Positions 26,513 through 34,771 of a stretch of DNA of 64,000 nt are shown here, in pieces. The notes under the pieces were generated by a model. That model did not search any database, had not been told where the DNA came from, and was given only the letters and a program-made list of their open reading frames with translations. Every line of letters begins with the position of its first letter. Positions within the stretch are counted from its first letter, which is position 1. Origin of the DNA: Bradyrhizobium sp. CSA207 (GTDB lineage: Bacteria; Pseudomonadota; Alphaproteobacteria; Rhizobiales; Xanthobacteraceae); the NCBI RefSeq assembly GCF_029051685.1, contig NZ_JAACFT010000019.1, forward strand, positions 105,289-169,288, written 5' to 3'. Position numbers and translations under genes: made by a program.

Positions 26513-26809
26513 TCACGACGGTTCTTTCAGGATTGGTGTACCCAGCTCATCAAAACGAAAGAGCTGAAAGATGCGCTGGCCGTCGAAGTCGAGGATTCTC
26601 AAATCATCGGTCTCCTGCAGATTGCTTTCGACGGCTTGAAAGTGCCCGCCGTAGCGCGCCTTGGCGAGCGACAAGGGAACCTCGAACGCGACGAACTTGC
26701 GGATCCCCTTGTGTCTGAGCACCTCAAGGAGCTTCTGGTCGTGCAGGGACTCGTGGGATGTGAGAATGAGCAACGGACCGCTCGCCGTGAGCAGCAAAAG
26801 CGATTTCAT
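26513..26809 (-). CDS. Conserved hypothetical protein, 98 aa
   Basis: Preceded by AAAGGAGGATCCG, a near-perfect ribosome-binding site. The sequence alternates short strands and helices: MKSLLLLTASGPLLILTSH, KLLEVLRHKGIRKFVAFEV, KARYGGHFQAV, ETDDLRILDFDGQRIFQLF. I recall similar short proteins in Bradyrhizobium genomes but know no function. It probably is cytosolic: the N-terminal hydrophobic stretch looks like a buried strand rather than a signal peptide. Confidence 0.75.
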   Translation of the reverse strand: MKSLLLLTASGPLLILTSHESLHDQKLLEVLRHKGIRKFVAFEVPLSLAKARYGGHFQAVESNLQETDDLRILDFDGQRIFQLFRFDELGTPILKEPS

Positions 26810-26955
26810 CGGATCCTCCTTTGCAGGAAGCGTAGCCCGCCGTCGCTCAACGCGCGAAGGTGGAAGCGATACCCATCAATCTGGCAGAGCCGGAATTAGC
26901 CGAGGGCGTAGCCCGCCATTCGGGTCTCACGAATGGCGGGTTGCTGTTGTGCCCG

Positions 26956-27276
26956 TCAGTACTTTGGCGTCGTGCTCGTGCCCGACTTTGGCGTCGTGCT
27001 CGTGCCCGTGGTTTGAGACTTTGTGCTCGTGCCGGTGGTTTGGCCGGGCGCGGAAGTGGACGCGCCGGCGCTGGTCTTTTTCGAGGCCTTGGCGTGGTGC
27101 GTCGCATGGTGCTTCTTGTGTCCAGGAGCGTAGCTGGAAGCGCCCGGCTCGCCCGTCTTAGAACCCATTTGCTGCATCTCTTGGCCCGGCGTCTTGCTCG
27201 ATACGCCCTGAGCAAACACGGCTGGTGCTGTGGCCATGAGAATAGCAGCAGAGAGCGCGATGATCTTTGACTTCAT
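26956..27276 (-). CDS. Small secreted Thr/Ser/Lys-rich protein
   Basis: 106 aa, preceded by GAGGAGG. Signal peptide MKSKIIALSAAILMATAPAV with cleavage likely after VFA. The mature part has KTPGQEMQQMGSK, a His/Lys-rich patch (APGHKKHHATHHAKASKK), then repeated TTGTST/TPKS units to the end. Such low-complexity exported proteins are common in Bradyrhizobium; no function can be assigned. Confidence 0.75.
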   Translation of the reverse strand: MKSKIIALSAAILMATAPAVFAQGVSSKTPGQEMQQMGSKTGEPGASSYAPGHKKHHATHHAKASKKTSAGASTSAPGQTTGTSTKSQTTGTSTTPKSGTSTTPKY

Positions 27277-27367
27277 GTCGTCCTCCTCGCAATATCCCCC
27301 TCAATGCAACGAAATGAGCCCAGCCCCGTTCCCCTGAACGAATGTTCATAATGAGCCAGCCGCGCCC

Positions 27368-28222
27368 ATGATCCCAGTGCTCCGTATCGCAGCCTTCTCA
27401 GACGGCAACAAAGGCGGCAACCCCGCCGGCGTCTGGATCGGCGACGCGCTGCCCGATGCATCGCAGATGCAGGCGATTGCAGCCGAGGTCGGCTTCTCGG
27501 AAACCGCCTTTGCTGCGCCGCAGGGTGGCGCGTGGCGCGTTCGGTACTTTTCGCCGTTGATGGAAGTGCCGTTCTGCGGACATGCGACCATCGCTTTGGG
27601 GGCAGCGCTGGCACACCGGCACGGCGATCGGACCTTCGAGCTGCATTTGAACGATGCGATCATTTCCGTGTCGGGTCGCCGCGACGCCAACACCATTGCG
27701 GCGGCGCTGCAATCGCCGCCGACGCGCAGCGCGCCGGTCGATCCGACGCTCCGTGACGGGCTTCTCGATCTGTTCGGCTACACCATTGACGATCTCGACC
27801 CAAAAATCCCGCCCGCCAGGATTCACGGTGGTGCCGATCATGTCGTGCTCGCCCTGAAGTCGCGCCAAGCGCTCGCACGCATGACCTATGATTTTGAACG
27901 AGGCCGAGCCCTGATGGAAAAGGCAGGGCTGGTCACCGTCGCGCTGGTGACCATGGAGACGCCGCAACTCTTCCACGTCCGCAACGCGTTTGCCGCCGGC
28001 GGTGTCGTCGAGGATCCCGCGACGGGTGCCGCCGCCGCCGCGTTCGCCGGCTATCTGCGCGACATCGGCTGGCCGCATGGCGGCGCCATCGACATCGTCC
28101 AGGGCGAAGACATGGGAATGAGATCGCTGATCCGCGCGGAGATCGGCGAGACCGCGGGCAGCTCGATCCGCGTCTCAGGAACGGCACGCTTCACGATGCA
28201 TGATGTCGCTTCTAGCGTGTAG
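27368..28222 (+). CDS. PhzF-family isomerase-like protein
   Basis: 284 aa. Diaminopimelate-epimerase-like fold in two halves. VLRIAAFSDGNKGGNPAGVW, AEVGFSETAFA (with the family's catalytic Glu), FCGHATIALGAAL, and late AAGGVVEDPATGAAAAAFAGYL. Family members isomerise or hydrolyse small carboxylates; the substrate of this one is unknown, and no phenazine genes are nearby. Its TAG stop is formed by the first bases of the palindrome at 28221-28295. Confidence 0.9.
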   Translation: MIPVLRIAAFSDGNKGGNPAGVWIGDALPDASQMQAIAAEVGFSETAFAAPQGGAWRVRYFSPLMEVPFCGHATIALGAALAHRHGDRTFELHLNDAIISVSGRRDANTIAAALQSPPTRSAPVDPTLRDGLLDLFGYTIDDLDPKIPPARIHGGADHVVLALKSRQALARMTYDFERGRALMEKAGLVTVALVTMETPQLFHVRNAFAAGGVVEDPATGAAAAAFAGYLRDIGWPHGGAIDIVQGEDMGMRSLIRAEIGETAGSSIRVSGTARFTMHDVASSV

Positions 28223-28295
28223 GATGGGTAGAGCGTAGCGAAATCCATCCTACGATGACGGCTATTGATGGGTTTCGCTACGCTCTACCCATCCT
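28221..28295. repeat. Palindrome between convergent phzF-like and AbiEii-like genes
   Basis: The 28-base left arm AGGATGGGTAGAGCGTAGCG... is mirrored by ...CGCTACGCTCTACCCATCCT at 28268-28295 with one mismatch. The phzF stop (TAG, 28220-28222) and the AbiEii-like stop (TAG on the minus strand, 28287-28285) both lie in its arms. Related arms occur at 30223-30326, 33869-33896 and 35126-35156. Confidence 0.75.
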
Positions 28296-28998
28296 TCGAA
28301 GTTGGCTCGGTTTCATTTTCGGGAATAAGATTCCTGATCTCCGCGAGGGCCTCCAAAGCCATTTCGCAGGATCTGTCGATGAATTCCTCGCCCAGCGGAG
28401 TCGCGTTGATCAGGCTTCTCATGTCCGATTGATACTGGTGCTTCGCGAGATTTAACCGGTTCAGCGCGGACGACACGACTTGATGGGTGATTGCCGGAGA
28501 TTGCGCGATCTCGCCTAGCGCTGAACGATCATACAAATGGATCGCAGCAAGATCGAAGGCGTCGCGCGGCGTGTATGTCGATGCGCGATAGACCAGTTTC
28601 TTGGTCGCGATTTCTGCAGGCCGCTCCGCCGCAATAGAACGCCCACCAAGTTTCAGTTCATATGTCGGATTGCCGGTGTACGACGGGGCGTTCAGAAAAT
28701 CGATTTCACCGACGTCGCGCAGGATGAGTTTCAGGTACTTGCCTGGCCATTGCCACGTATCACAAAGCGACTTCGTCACCGGGTTCATGTTTGGCGCGAG
28801 GTTCCTCAAGGCGGTGCTTGAATCCAGGAAAATATCGACGTCGTAGCTGATCCGATGACCCAGGATCTGCGCCAGGGCAGTGCCACCGCCGAACGTCCAC
28901 GGTCCGGCGCCCCCCTCCAGACTATCGAGTGCGATCAGCGCCTTCTGCAGGAGATCTTCCCACCTCGAAGGAAGCCATCTCCCTGACCCATCTTTCAT
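28285..28998 (-). CDS. AbiEii-like nucleotidyltransferase (toxin-type)
   Basis: 237 aa. The nucleotidyltransferase core is visible: TFGGGTALAQILGHRISYDVD followed by IFL, with the GG..L and paired Asp pattern, then IDFLNAPSY and a DAFDLAAIHLYD segment. AbiEii/MenA-type enzymes act as toxins in type IV toxin-antitoxin and abortive-infection systems by modifying tRNA. The usual winged-helix AbiEi antitoxin is absent; a different 127-aa protein overlaps its start by 77 bp. The last residues and stop codon come from a palindromic repeat. Confidence 0.75.
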   Translation of the reverse strand: MKDGSGRWLPSRWEDLLQKALIALDSLEGGAGPWTFGGGTALAQILGHRISYDVDIFLDSSTALRNLAPNMNPVTKSLCDTWQWPGKYLKLILRDVGEIDFLNAPSYTGNPTYELKLGGRSIAAERPAEIATKKLVYRASTYTPRDAFDLAAIHLYDRSALGEIAQSPAITHQVVSSALNRLNLAKHQYQSDMRSLINATPLGEEFIDRSCEMALEALAEIRNLIPENETEPTSKDG

Positions 28999-29305
28999 TC
29001 TCGGACTCCGTGACCTGCCAGGCGTCGATTGCCTTCAATAACTCGTCGAACGTCACGATATGATCAACGACGAGATTGTGGATGACGGAAACATCGACCT
29101 CGTCGAACAATGCTTGCACGTACACGCGCCATTTTCGCTCGGAAATCTCCCCCTTCAGACATGCCAGTAGAGTGCCTTCGTCGATGCTGTCAGGCATCGG
29201 CGTGTTGATCGTCGTAATGGCTGCAGTCAGGTTCTCGAACGCATCTTTCAACATCTCCGCAATATGGTGCCATTCGGAGAAAGCCTCAACCGGCGTCCGT
29301 TTCAT
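28922..29305 (-). CDS. Unknown partner overlapping the AbiEii-like gene
   Basis: 127 aa. The start codon is followed by KRTPVEAFSEWHHIAEML; the body is largely helical (KWRVYVQALFDEVDVSVIHN, FDELLKAIDAWQV). It overlaps the nucleotidyltransferase gene by 77 bp in another frame and lies upstream of it, the usual place of an antitoxin. I see no winged-helix or other DNA-binding motif and recognise no family. An antitoxin role is an inference from position only. Confidence 0.6.
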   Translation of the reverse strand: MKRTPVEAFSEWHHIAEMLKDAFENLTAAITTINTPMPDSIDEGTLLACLKGEISERKWRVYVQALFDEVDVSVIHNLVVDHIVTFDELLKAIDAWQVTESENERWVREMASFEVGRSPAEGADRTR

Positions 29306-29407
29306 CGTTAACTCGGGTCACGGTGTGGCTGGATAGGCTATTGACAATACTCACATTTTGACCTCGACCAAGTTGACGCCGACGCGCGGCCCACTCCGCC
29401 AGGACCC

Positions 29408-30205
29408 ATGCCAGGAAAACACAAGCGCCCTCTCCCTCGCCTTCGCCGTGTCCGGCGGGGCGCCCGGTGGGCGCGAAACACATTCGCCCGCGCGCCGCGA
29501 ATGGTTCGGATCGCGGGCGGCGTGGCGATGCTGCTCGCGGCCATCGCGCTTCTGAACATCGTCTATCAAATGGTCCGCAAGCCGACCGAGCTGTTTGTCC
29601 TTGTCGGCAACGCGCTCGACAAGGAACCAGCCGGAACTTGGCGGCAATACGGGCCGCTGTTCCGCAAGCTTTCCACCGATGCGATCACGCCCGAATTGCT
29701 GGCCGCGCTGGCGCAGGTCGAGAGTTCAGGCAATCCGGTGGCGCGCACCTATTGGCGCTGGCGATTGAGCCTCAATCCCCTCGCGATCTACCGGCCCGCC
29801 TCCAGCGCCGTCGGCCTCTTCCAGATGACCGATCCGGCCATCACCGAGGCCGCGCGGTTCTGTATCCGCGGCAACGCGGTCACGGAGACTGCTTGCGGGT
29901 TTACCAGCCTCTATGTTCGCGCCATCCCGAGCCACGCCATCGAGCTGGCATCGGTGTATCTGGACCGCAATGTGGCTGATGTTCTCGCCCGCGCGGGCGA
30001 TGTGAAGGCCACCGCGCAGCAAAAGCAGGATCTAGCCGCCTTCATTCATCTGTGCGGCGCAGGTCCCGCCACAGCCTACGCGCGCCGCCACTTTCAGATG
30101 ATGGCCGGCGAGCGCTGCGGCAATCACCTCGTCGCCAGCTACATCGCCAGGGTCAACGCGATGAAGCGGCAATTTCTGCGCCTTGCGGCGGATGACGGCG
30201 GTTAG
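29408..30205 (+). CDS. Membrane-anchored lytic transglycosylase (SLT domain)
   Basis: 265 aa. A very basic N-terminus (KHKRPLPRLRRVRRGARWAR) precedes one membrane helix (about 33-52). The SLT-like domain follows: AALAQVESSGNP holds the catalytic Glu, ASSAVGLFQMTDPAI is the glycine/Gln motif, then RNVADVLARAG and LCGAGPATAYARRHF. Such enzymes cleave the glycan strand of peptidoglycan with anhydro-muramyl products. The basic tail may bind RNA or membrane. Confidence 0.8.
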   Translation: MPGKHKRPLPRLRRVRRGARWARNTFARAPRMVRIAGGVAMLLAAIALLNIVYQMVRKPTELFVLVGNALDKEPAGTWRQYGPLFRKLSTDAITPELLAALAQVESSGNPVARTYWRWRLSLNPLAIYRPASSAVGLFQMTDPAITEAARFCIRGNAVTETACGFTSLYVRAIPSHAIELASVYLDRNVADVLARAGDVKATAQQKQDLAAFIHLCGAGPATAYARRHFQMMAGERCGNHLVASYIARVNAMKRQFLRLAADDGG

Positions 30206-30222
30206 ATGATGGATTCGCAGAC

Positions 30223-30326
30223 CGTAGGATGAGTGGAGCGACTTGTCCGCCGTAGCTCGACGGAAGCGATACGCATCGACGCTGCGCGCGACGACGGGTT
30301 CGCAAGAGCTCAACCCATCCTACGAG
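30223..30326. repeat. Palindromic repeat after the transglycosylase gene
   Basis: CGTAGGATGAGTGGAGCG at the left pairs with ...AGAGCTCAACCCATCCTACG at the right. The inner part carries GACTTGTCCGCCGTAGCTC, a word found again at 33238-33256. It belongs to the same family as the palindrome at 28221-28295. Confidence 0.6.
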
Positions 30327-30344
30327 CTACGATCTACGCCCGCC

Positions 30345-30851
30345 TCACCGTATCTCGCTCATCGACACCTTGGCGGCGATCCCGCTCAGCTCGGGCTCTT
30401 GCGACGCAAACTCCTCTTCGGACGATGGGCCTACCGAGACTTCGACCATCCTGCGCTTGACCTGTTCGCATGTCTTGCGGACGTCTTCGGTGAACAGCGC
30501 GCATTCTTCGATGCGCTTGAAGATCTTCCGTCCCTCTTCACGATACCCCGCCGCCGTTTCTCGCATGAAGGCGATCGCATCATGGACCTGGGCTGTCAGC
30601 GCCTCGCATTTTTGCGCGGCGTCGATCAACTCGGTGCCCATCGCCTCGATCTCTTTTGCAGCGGACTCATAGTCCCGAACGACCGCCTCTGCACTGAGCG
30701 CGCCGACGCGCGTCACGCCCGCGGTGTGCTCGACGTAATCGGGCAAAGCAATGGAAGTAATAGAGCTTCCCGAGCGTACCGATGCAATGTCCGCCTCGAG
30801 TTGGACCAAGTTCACTCCTTCCCGCCTGCGCAATTGTTCAACACTTGCCAT
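30345..30851 (-). CDS. Helical hypothetical protein
   Basis: 168 aa from ATG 30851, preceded by GGGAGG; an in-frame ATG five codons earlier sits on that site. The sequence is mostly amphipathic helix from about residue 60 to 140 (SAEAVVRDYESAAKEIEAMG, FMRETAAGYREEGRKIFKRI), then an acidic tail. No signal peptide, membrane segment or known domain. Secondary structure resembles a coiled-coil scaffold; the function is unknown. Confidence 0.65.
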   Translation of the reverse strand: MASVEQLRRREGVNLVQLEADIASVRSGSSITSIALPDYVEHTAGVTRVGALSAEAVVRDYESAAKEIEAMGTELIDAAQKCEALTAQVHDAIAFMRETAAGYREEGRKIFKRIEECALFTEDVRKTCEQVKRRMVEVSVGPSSEEEFASQEPELSGIAAKVSMSEIR

Positions 30852-31250
30852 GATTGATCCTCCCAATACGCACCCAGAACCCCAAACAGCATTGGGTTTA
30901 TTACGGGGATAAGTCCCGTTCTACCCTCATGTATCCTTGACAGTCTCAACTTTGCCATTTTTTCACAGCCGCCAATGCCGCACGCAACGATGGACTTATC
31001 GGCGTTCAACCTCTCCTGGTAGCGGTTGGCGAAGATGGTAGGTTTCGCAAGAGCCCGACCTGTCGAGCGACAAACAAGCCCACGGTGGAGCGAGCGCAGC
31101 CCGGTGGCGCGTGGTGAAATCAGGGGGTGTGCCGCACGTTCATCCCGGATGCGCGGCGCCTTACATCGGGCGGCGCTTTGCGCAGAATGCGAGACAGTCA
31201 GTTCTGCGTCCGGCGATGGCCGATCACATGCCCCAGAACGTGATCGTTAT
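30852..31250. other. 400-bp region without a supported gene
   Basis: An open frame on the plus strand from 31026 is Arg/Pro/Ser-rich, overlaps the secreted protein gene at 31251-31538 on the other strand, and has no ribosome-binding site. Words such as GTAGGTTTCGCAAGAGCCCGACC and GCGCAGCCCGG recall worn copies of the palindromic repeats. I see no RNA gene in it. Confidence 0.5.
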
Positions 31251-31538
31251 TCACCACCAGTACGGCCACCGCCACCCCTCATAGCGGACGAACGACGACA
31301 CCAGCGGCGGGCCGTAGGGATCGACCCGGTCGTCTTCAGGGCGATAACGATATCGTGGAACAATATTATAATCCCACGGCGTTGGCCTTATCACCGGGAC
31401 GTCCACCCTCAGCCGTGGTTCAGGAACCACTTCACGAACGACTTGGGCCTTCCGCGCCCGGGCTTCAGCGCCGGATATCCCAAGGCTGCACAGCACCAGG
31501 GCCGTTCCGAGAGTACACGCGAGCGTCATCATCTTCAT
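31251..31538 (-). CDS. Small secreted protein
   Basis: 95 aa, preceded by AAGGAGG. Signal peptide MKMMTLACTLGTALVLCSLG, with cleavage likely after GAEA. The mature part is basic then rich in Pro, Tyr and Trp (PWDYNIVPRYRYRPEDD, YEGWRWPYWW at the C-terminus). No family recognised. Confidence 0.75.
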   Translation of the reverse strand: MKMMTLACTLGTALVLCSLGISGAEARARKAQVVREVVPEPRLRVDVPVIRPTPWDYNIVPRYRYRPEDDRVDPYGPPLVSSFVRYEGWRWPYWW

Positions 31539-31637
31539 GCGATGGCCTCCTTCCCGTCAGAGTGCAAAAGGACGCAACGCAAGGCAAGCTCAATTCGCTC
31601 TCGACTTGCTTGAATGACAGCCGTCGGCTCTCTCCAC

Positions 31638-31717
31638 CGTCATTGCGAGCGCAGCGAAGCAATCCAGAGTCTCTCCGCCGAGACAGTCTGGATTGCTTCG
31701 CTGCGCTCGCAATGACG
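31638..31717. repeat. Palindromic repeat with perfect 31-bp arms
   Basis: CGTCATTGCGAGCGCAGCGA... (31638-31668) and ...CGCTGCGCTCGCAATGACG (31687-31717) are perfect reverse complements over 31 bp with an 18-nt spacer. A second copy with a few changes lies at 54636-54717. It separates the small secreted protein gene from the PilZ-XRE gene, 28 bp from the latter's stop codon. Confidence 0.85.
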
Positions 31718-31745
31718 AAGAAGGAGCACGAAGCCCGGCGCACGC

Positions 31746-32288
31746 CTACGCCGCGTCGAATTCCTCGGCGTTCGGCGCCGGACCTGCAACGAGCCCGTCG
31801 AGACTGACCATCAGCAAATCGGCGATGTGCATCAGCTGGTAGAGCGGAATGTCCGCCTCGCCGTTTTCGGCCAGCGACACGAAGGCGGGCGCCACGCCAA
31901 TGCGCTCGGCCAGCTGGGCTTCGGTGTAACCGCGGGTCTCGCGCGCAGCTTTCACGCGCGCAGCGATCCCGAGCCTGTGGCGGGACTGCTCGTCCGCGGT
32001 CATCATCACCGCCTGCTCGTCCGGGCTCGCGCAGCCCTCGGTGAATGCGCTGCCGAGCAGCCTGCCCTTGCGCCAGGCGACCCGGCAGTCCTTGCGCAGA
32101 CCGCTCAGGAAGATCAGCGAAAACTGCTCGGCGACCCAGAGCGACGAGTTGAGGGCGAGGCGCGCGCCGGTGCCGGAGACATCGCGGATCGTGCAGGGCA
32201 CGCGGATGATGCTGCCGGCGCCATTGTCGAATTCGACAATGCCGGTCCGCAATGTGTGATGCCTGACTGCGGCGCGATGATCGCTCAT
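31746..32288 (-). CDS. PilZ domain fused to an XRE-type helix-turn-helix
   Basis: 180 aa from ATG 32288, preceded by GGGAG. The N-terminal PilZ-like domain has both halves of the c-di-GMP motif: R5-A-A-V-R9 (RxxxR) and D36-V-S-G-T-G41 (DxSxxG). After a linker, a Cro/C1-type HTH occupies about 105-165 (RVKAARETRGYTEAQLAERI, VAPAFVSLAENGEADIPLYQ). The layout suggests a transcription factor that reads c-di-GMP directly. PilZ fused to XRE is not an arrangement I know to be characterised. It could also be a PilZ fold that has lost ligand binding. Confidence 0.8.
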   Translation of the reverse strand: MSDHRAAVRHHTLRTGIVEFDNGAGSIIRVPCTIRDVSGTGARLALNSSLWVAEQFSLIFLSGLRKDCRVAWRKGRLLGSAFTEGCASPDEQAVMMTADEQSRHRLGIAARVKAARETRGYTEAQLAERIGVAPAFVSLAENGEADIPLYQLMHIADLLMVSLDGLVAGPAPNAEEFDAA

Positions 32289-32443
32289 GACAGCTCCCGT
32301 GACCTGCGGCGGCGAACGGCGTATCCGACGCATCCGTCATGGAGCGAAGATACCGGACAAACGTCCTGTAACTTCTAAACGCCGTGCAGCTCAGCCGAGA
32401 CTGCAACGCCATGGTAAAGGAATCCCTGCCGATTCCTGGAGCC

Positions 32444-33094
32444 CTACTCGCGCGCCCGGCGCACCGCGTCCTCCAGCTTCATTCTCCGCTTGTCCCACCG
32501 GCTCTGTTCGGTCTCTGCCCGTTCATCCAGCGCGACGCGTTCGGCTTCGATCTCCTCCGCCCGCGCCTCGTGCTCGCGCCTTGCCTTGTCCAGCGCGGTC
32601 TGGGCTGTGGCCACCGCCTTCTCCCGACGCGCGCGCTCCTTGGCCCGTGCCGCCTCCTCCTTCCAGCGCTCGGCTTCTCGCCGCCGCTCTTCCTTCTCGA
32701 ACGCCGCGGCGGCCTTGCGGGCTTTTTGGTCGTCGATTTTGCGGGACGGTTTGGGCGCGCTTTTGGCCGCGTGCTTTTTTGACTTGGCCTTCTTCGACTT
32801 GAGCTTGGCCTCGCCGCCGGCGAGATCGGTCGGCAGCGCGGCGTCCTCCGTGAACGGACCGTCCGATCCGACCGGGCGTCTGAGCACGACGCCCGGCCTC
32901 GCCACGGTCGCGGCAACGATGTCGGGGTCGTCGGTCTCTTTCGCGGCGCCCTGATGGAAGAGATTGGAGCTGGCGCCCCAGGCCTCCAGCGCCGCCTTCA
33001 TCGATGGCGCGGCGACCGCCTGGTCGTAGAATCCGAGCGAGGTCTGGTAGGTCTTCAGCTTTCTTGTCGGTTTACTTTTCAGTGTCTTCGGCAT
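32444..33094 (-). CDS. Lys/Glu/Ala-rich coiled-coil protein (TolA-like composition)
   Basis: 216 aa from ATG 33094. The first 100 residues include KTYQTSLGFYDQAVAAPSMK, and VAATVARPGVVLRRPVGS. The C-terminal half is a charged single helix (KEERRREAERWKEEAARAKE and on to the end). The N-terminal part with its Tyr-Asp-Gln and Ala-Pro-Ser-Met segment recurs in rhizobial proteins labelled TolA-like because of the helix; I see no signal peptide or membrane segment, so it is not TolA itself. Confidence 0.65.
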   Translation of the reverse strand: MPKTLKSKPTRKLKTYQTSLGFYDQAVAAPSMKAALEAWGASSNLFHQGAAKETDDPDIVAATVARPGVVLRRPVGSDGPFTEDAALPTDLAGGEAKLKSKKAKSKKHAAKSAPKPSRKIDDQKARKAAAAFEKEERRREAERWKEEAARAKERARREKAVATAQTALDKARREHEARAEEIEAERVALDERAETEQSRWDKRRMKLEDAVRRARE

Positions 33095-33420
33095 GTCGCC
33101 CCACGGCCCGGCGACGCGCGGGGCTCCCAGCCATCGCAACCTTCGCCACCATGCCATAATGCCCCTGTTTTGCCCGACAAGTCAAAAGGCTTTCGGTATC
33201 GCCGAAGTCGGGCCGGGCAGGCTTAACCCGGAGAAGCGACTTGTCCGCCGTAGCTCGCAGAGCGAAGGCGGATCACGAATGATTCGGTATTGCAGAACTT
33301 TGAAATCCCTGATGTTTTCTACTGTGCATGGGGTTGTTTTCGATGTTTTGATGTTGGCGCGGTTCCACTACGTCGCGTCGACGTCCTCGGGCCCCGGCGC
33401 CGGCGGCCGGATTTTCGCTT
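33095..33420. other. 326-bp intergenic region with repeat fragments
   Basis: It contains GAGAAGCGACTTGTCCGCCG (33231-33250), an arm of the palindrome family seen at 30223-30326, and a T/G-rich stretch around TACTGTGCATGGGGTTGTTT. No credible frame, tRNA or terminator was found. Confidence 0.5.
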
Positions 33421-33786
33421 CTAATTACTCCTCAAGCTCAGAATGTAGGCCGCAAGCGCATCCGCCTGCTCTGGTGTGATCACCAGATTTGGCATGGTCT
33501 GGTGGCTGGTCCGCCAGAACACCTTGAGTGACAGCGCGGTGGTGCCGTGCCGGTCAGCGATGGCCTGGAAACTCGGGGCCTGATCGAACAGTCCGGGCAT
33601 ATGCGGCTCGACGGCGTGACACGTCTGGCACCATGCTTGCGCGAGGCGATGTCCCTCCGATGCGGTGCGCTGGGCGGGTCTGGATGCCCCGCCGGCCTTG
33701 TGCACGACGCTGACGAGAAACAGCATCGTCAACGCCATCAGGATGGCGAGGCCGGCGTAAATTCGAACGCTGCGGGACATCGCCAT
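33421..33786 (-). CDS. Membrane-anchored c-type cytochrome
   Basis: 121 aa, preceded by GGGGAAG. An N-terminal membrane helix (about 9-28) anchors a small periplasmic domain with one haem-binding site, C53-Q-T-C56-H57, and a distal Met in HQTMPNLVITPEQADALAAY. The layout is that of small class I cytochromes c that carry electrons near a terminal oxidase or dehydrogenase. No partner redox enzyme is adjacent. Confidence 0.85.
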   Translation of the reverse strand: MAMSRSVRIYAGLAILMALTMLFLVSVVHKAGGASRPAQRTASEGHRLAQAWCQTCHAVEPHMPGLFDQAPSFQAIADRHGTTALSLKVFWRTSHQTMPNLVITPEQADALAAYILSLRSN

Positions 33787-33909
33787 GCTTCCCCTTCGCT
33801 TCGGTGCTGCGCGAAAGTAGGCCGACGCACTCAGGCAAAATTGATCTGTATCAAGAGCTCAGCAGAGCCACAGGATGGGTGAAGCGATTTGTCCTCCAGC
33901 CAACCGCGC

Positions 33910-34362
33910 TCAGCAAGTCACCAGCTCGGTGTGGCCAAATCCCTTGGAGTAGTCGAGCAGCGAGATCACGGTCGGCGTCAGGCCGATCAGGCGCACCTCG
34001 GACGGATTTGGCATCGGCAGGCCGGCGGCCTTCTGCTCGGGATAGCGTGACATCAACAGGCCGATCGCCTTCTCGATCTCGGCCGGCTCTGTCAGGGTTC
34101 GCGCACGCGCCGCCATGGAGAGACCGGTGATCGCCATCACCTGCTCCGGGTCGTCATCGATCGCGAGCGAGACCCGATCGTCCCGGGACAGGTTTTGCGC
34201 CTTCTGGCTGTCGATGCCGCACAGGAAATAGATGGTGAAGCCTTCGTTGGCATAGCCGACGGTCGTGACCTGCGGCCAGCCGTCCGGCCGCACGGTCGCA
34301 ATCCGCATGGTGCGGTGCTGATCCAGCAAGGTCTGAATTTTTTGTCTGATCGAATCGTCCAT
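33910..34362 (-). CDS. Pyridoxamine 5'-phosphate oxidase-fold protein
   Basis: 150 aa from ATG 34362 (MDDSIRQKIQ). The split-barrel flavin-binding fold is shown by RTMRIATVRPDGWPQVTTVG, FTIYFLCGIDSQKAQNLSRD and RVSLAIDDD. Such proteins bind FMN, F420 or haem and reduce varied small molecules; the actual cofactor and substrate cannot be told. It is monocistronic. Confidence 0.85.
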   Translation of the reverse strand: MDDSIRQKIQTLLDQHRTMRIATVRPDGWPQVTTVGYANEGFTIYFLCGIDSQKAQNLSRDDRVSLAIDDDPEQVMAITGLSMAARARTLTEPAEIEKAIGLLMSRYPEQKAAGLPMPNPSEVRLIGLTPTVISLLDYSKGFGHTELVTC

Positions 34363-34500
34363 CGCGCGCCTCTGCATATCGGCCCCTCAAAAAGGATATC
34401 GAGCGGTGCGCGCGATGATGTTGATGCGCCTCAAGTCGCGATGGCCGGCGTTGCCGACATCGCATACGCTGGGATCCATTTCACGATCAGGAGGATCAGC

Positions 34501-34674
34501 ATGAACGGAAATCGCTACTACGGCGTTCGCGTCGAGGGCGCGAAATACGGCGTCGGTTTCGGGTCGGCGCTCGCGATTGCGATCTCCTACACCAACAACC
34601 ATTCGATCCTGTGGGCGATCATCCACGGAATCCTGGGCTGGCTCTACGTGATCTTCGTGGCGCTGTTTCGGTGA
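34501..34674 (+). CDS. Small membrane protein, 57 aa
   Basis: Starts at ATG 34501, directly behind AGGAGG; the longer open frame around it is non-coding. Residues 1-18 are polar (MNGNRYYGVRVEGAKYG); the rest forms one or two hydrophobic helices (VGFGSALAIAISY, HSILWAIIHGILGWLYVIFV). No family recognised. Small inner-membrane proteins of this type are frequent and unassigned. Confidence 0.7.
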   Translation: MNGNRYYGVRVEGAKYGVGFGSALAIAISYTNNHSILWAIIHGILGWLYVIFVALFR

Positions 34675-34771
34675 TATCGCACCGGCAGACAGTCGCGTCC
34701 CCAGCTTTCCCTTGCATTCCCATTCCCCGCCCCTACGGTGCGCCGCGCACGAACCGGAGACGAGACCAGCC

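Noticed and set aside
31026..31613. 195-codon plus-strand frame in the 31-kb region
   Set aside because: Low-quality composition, no ribosome-binding site, and it overlaps a secreted-protein gene with a strong site on the other strand.
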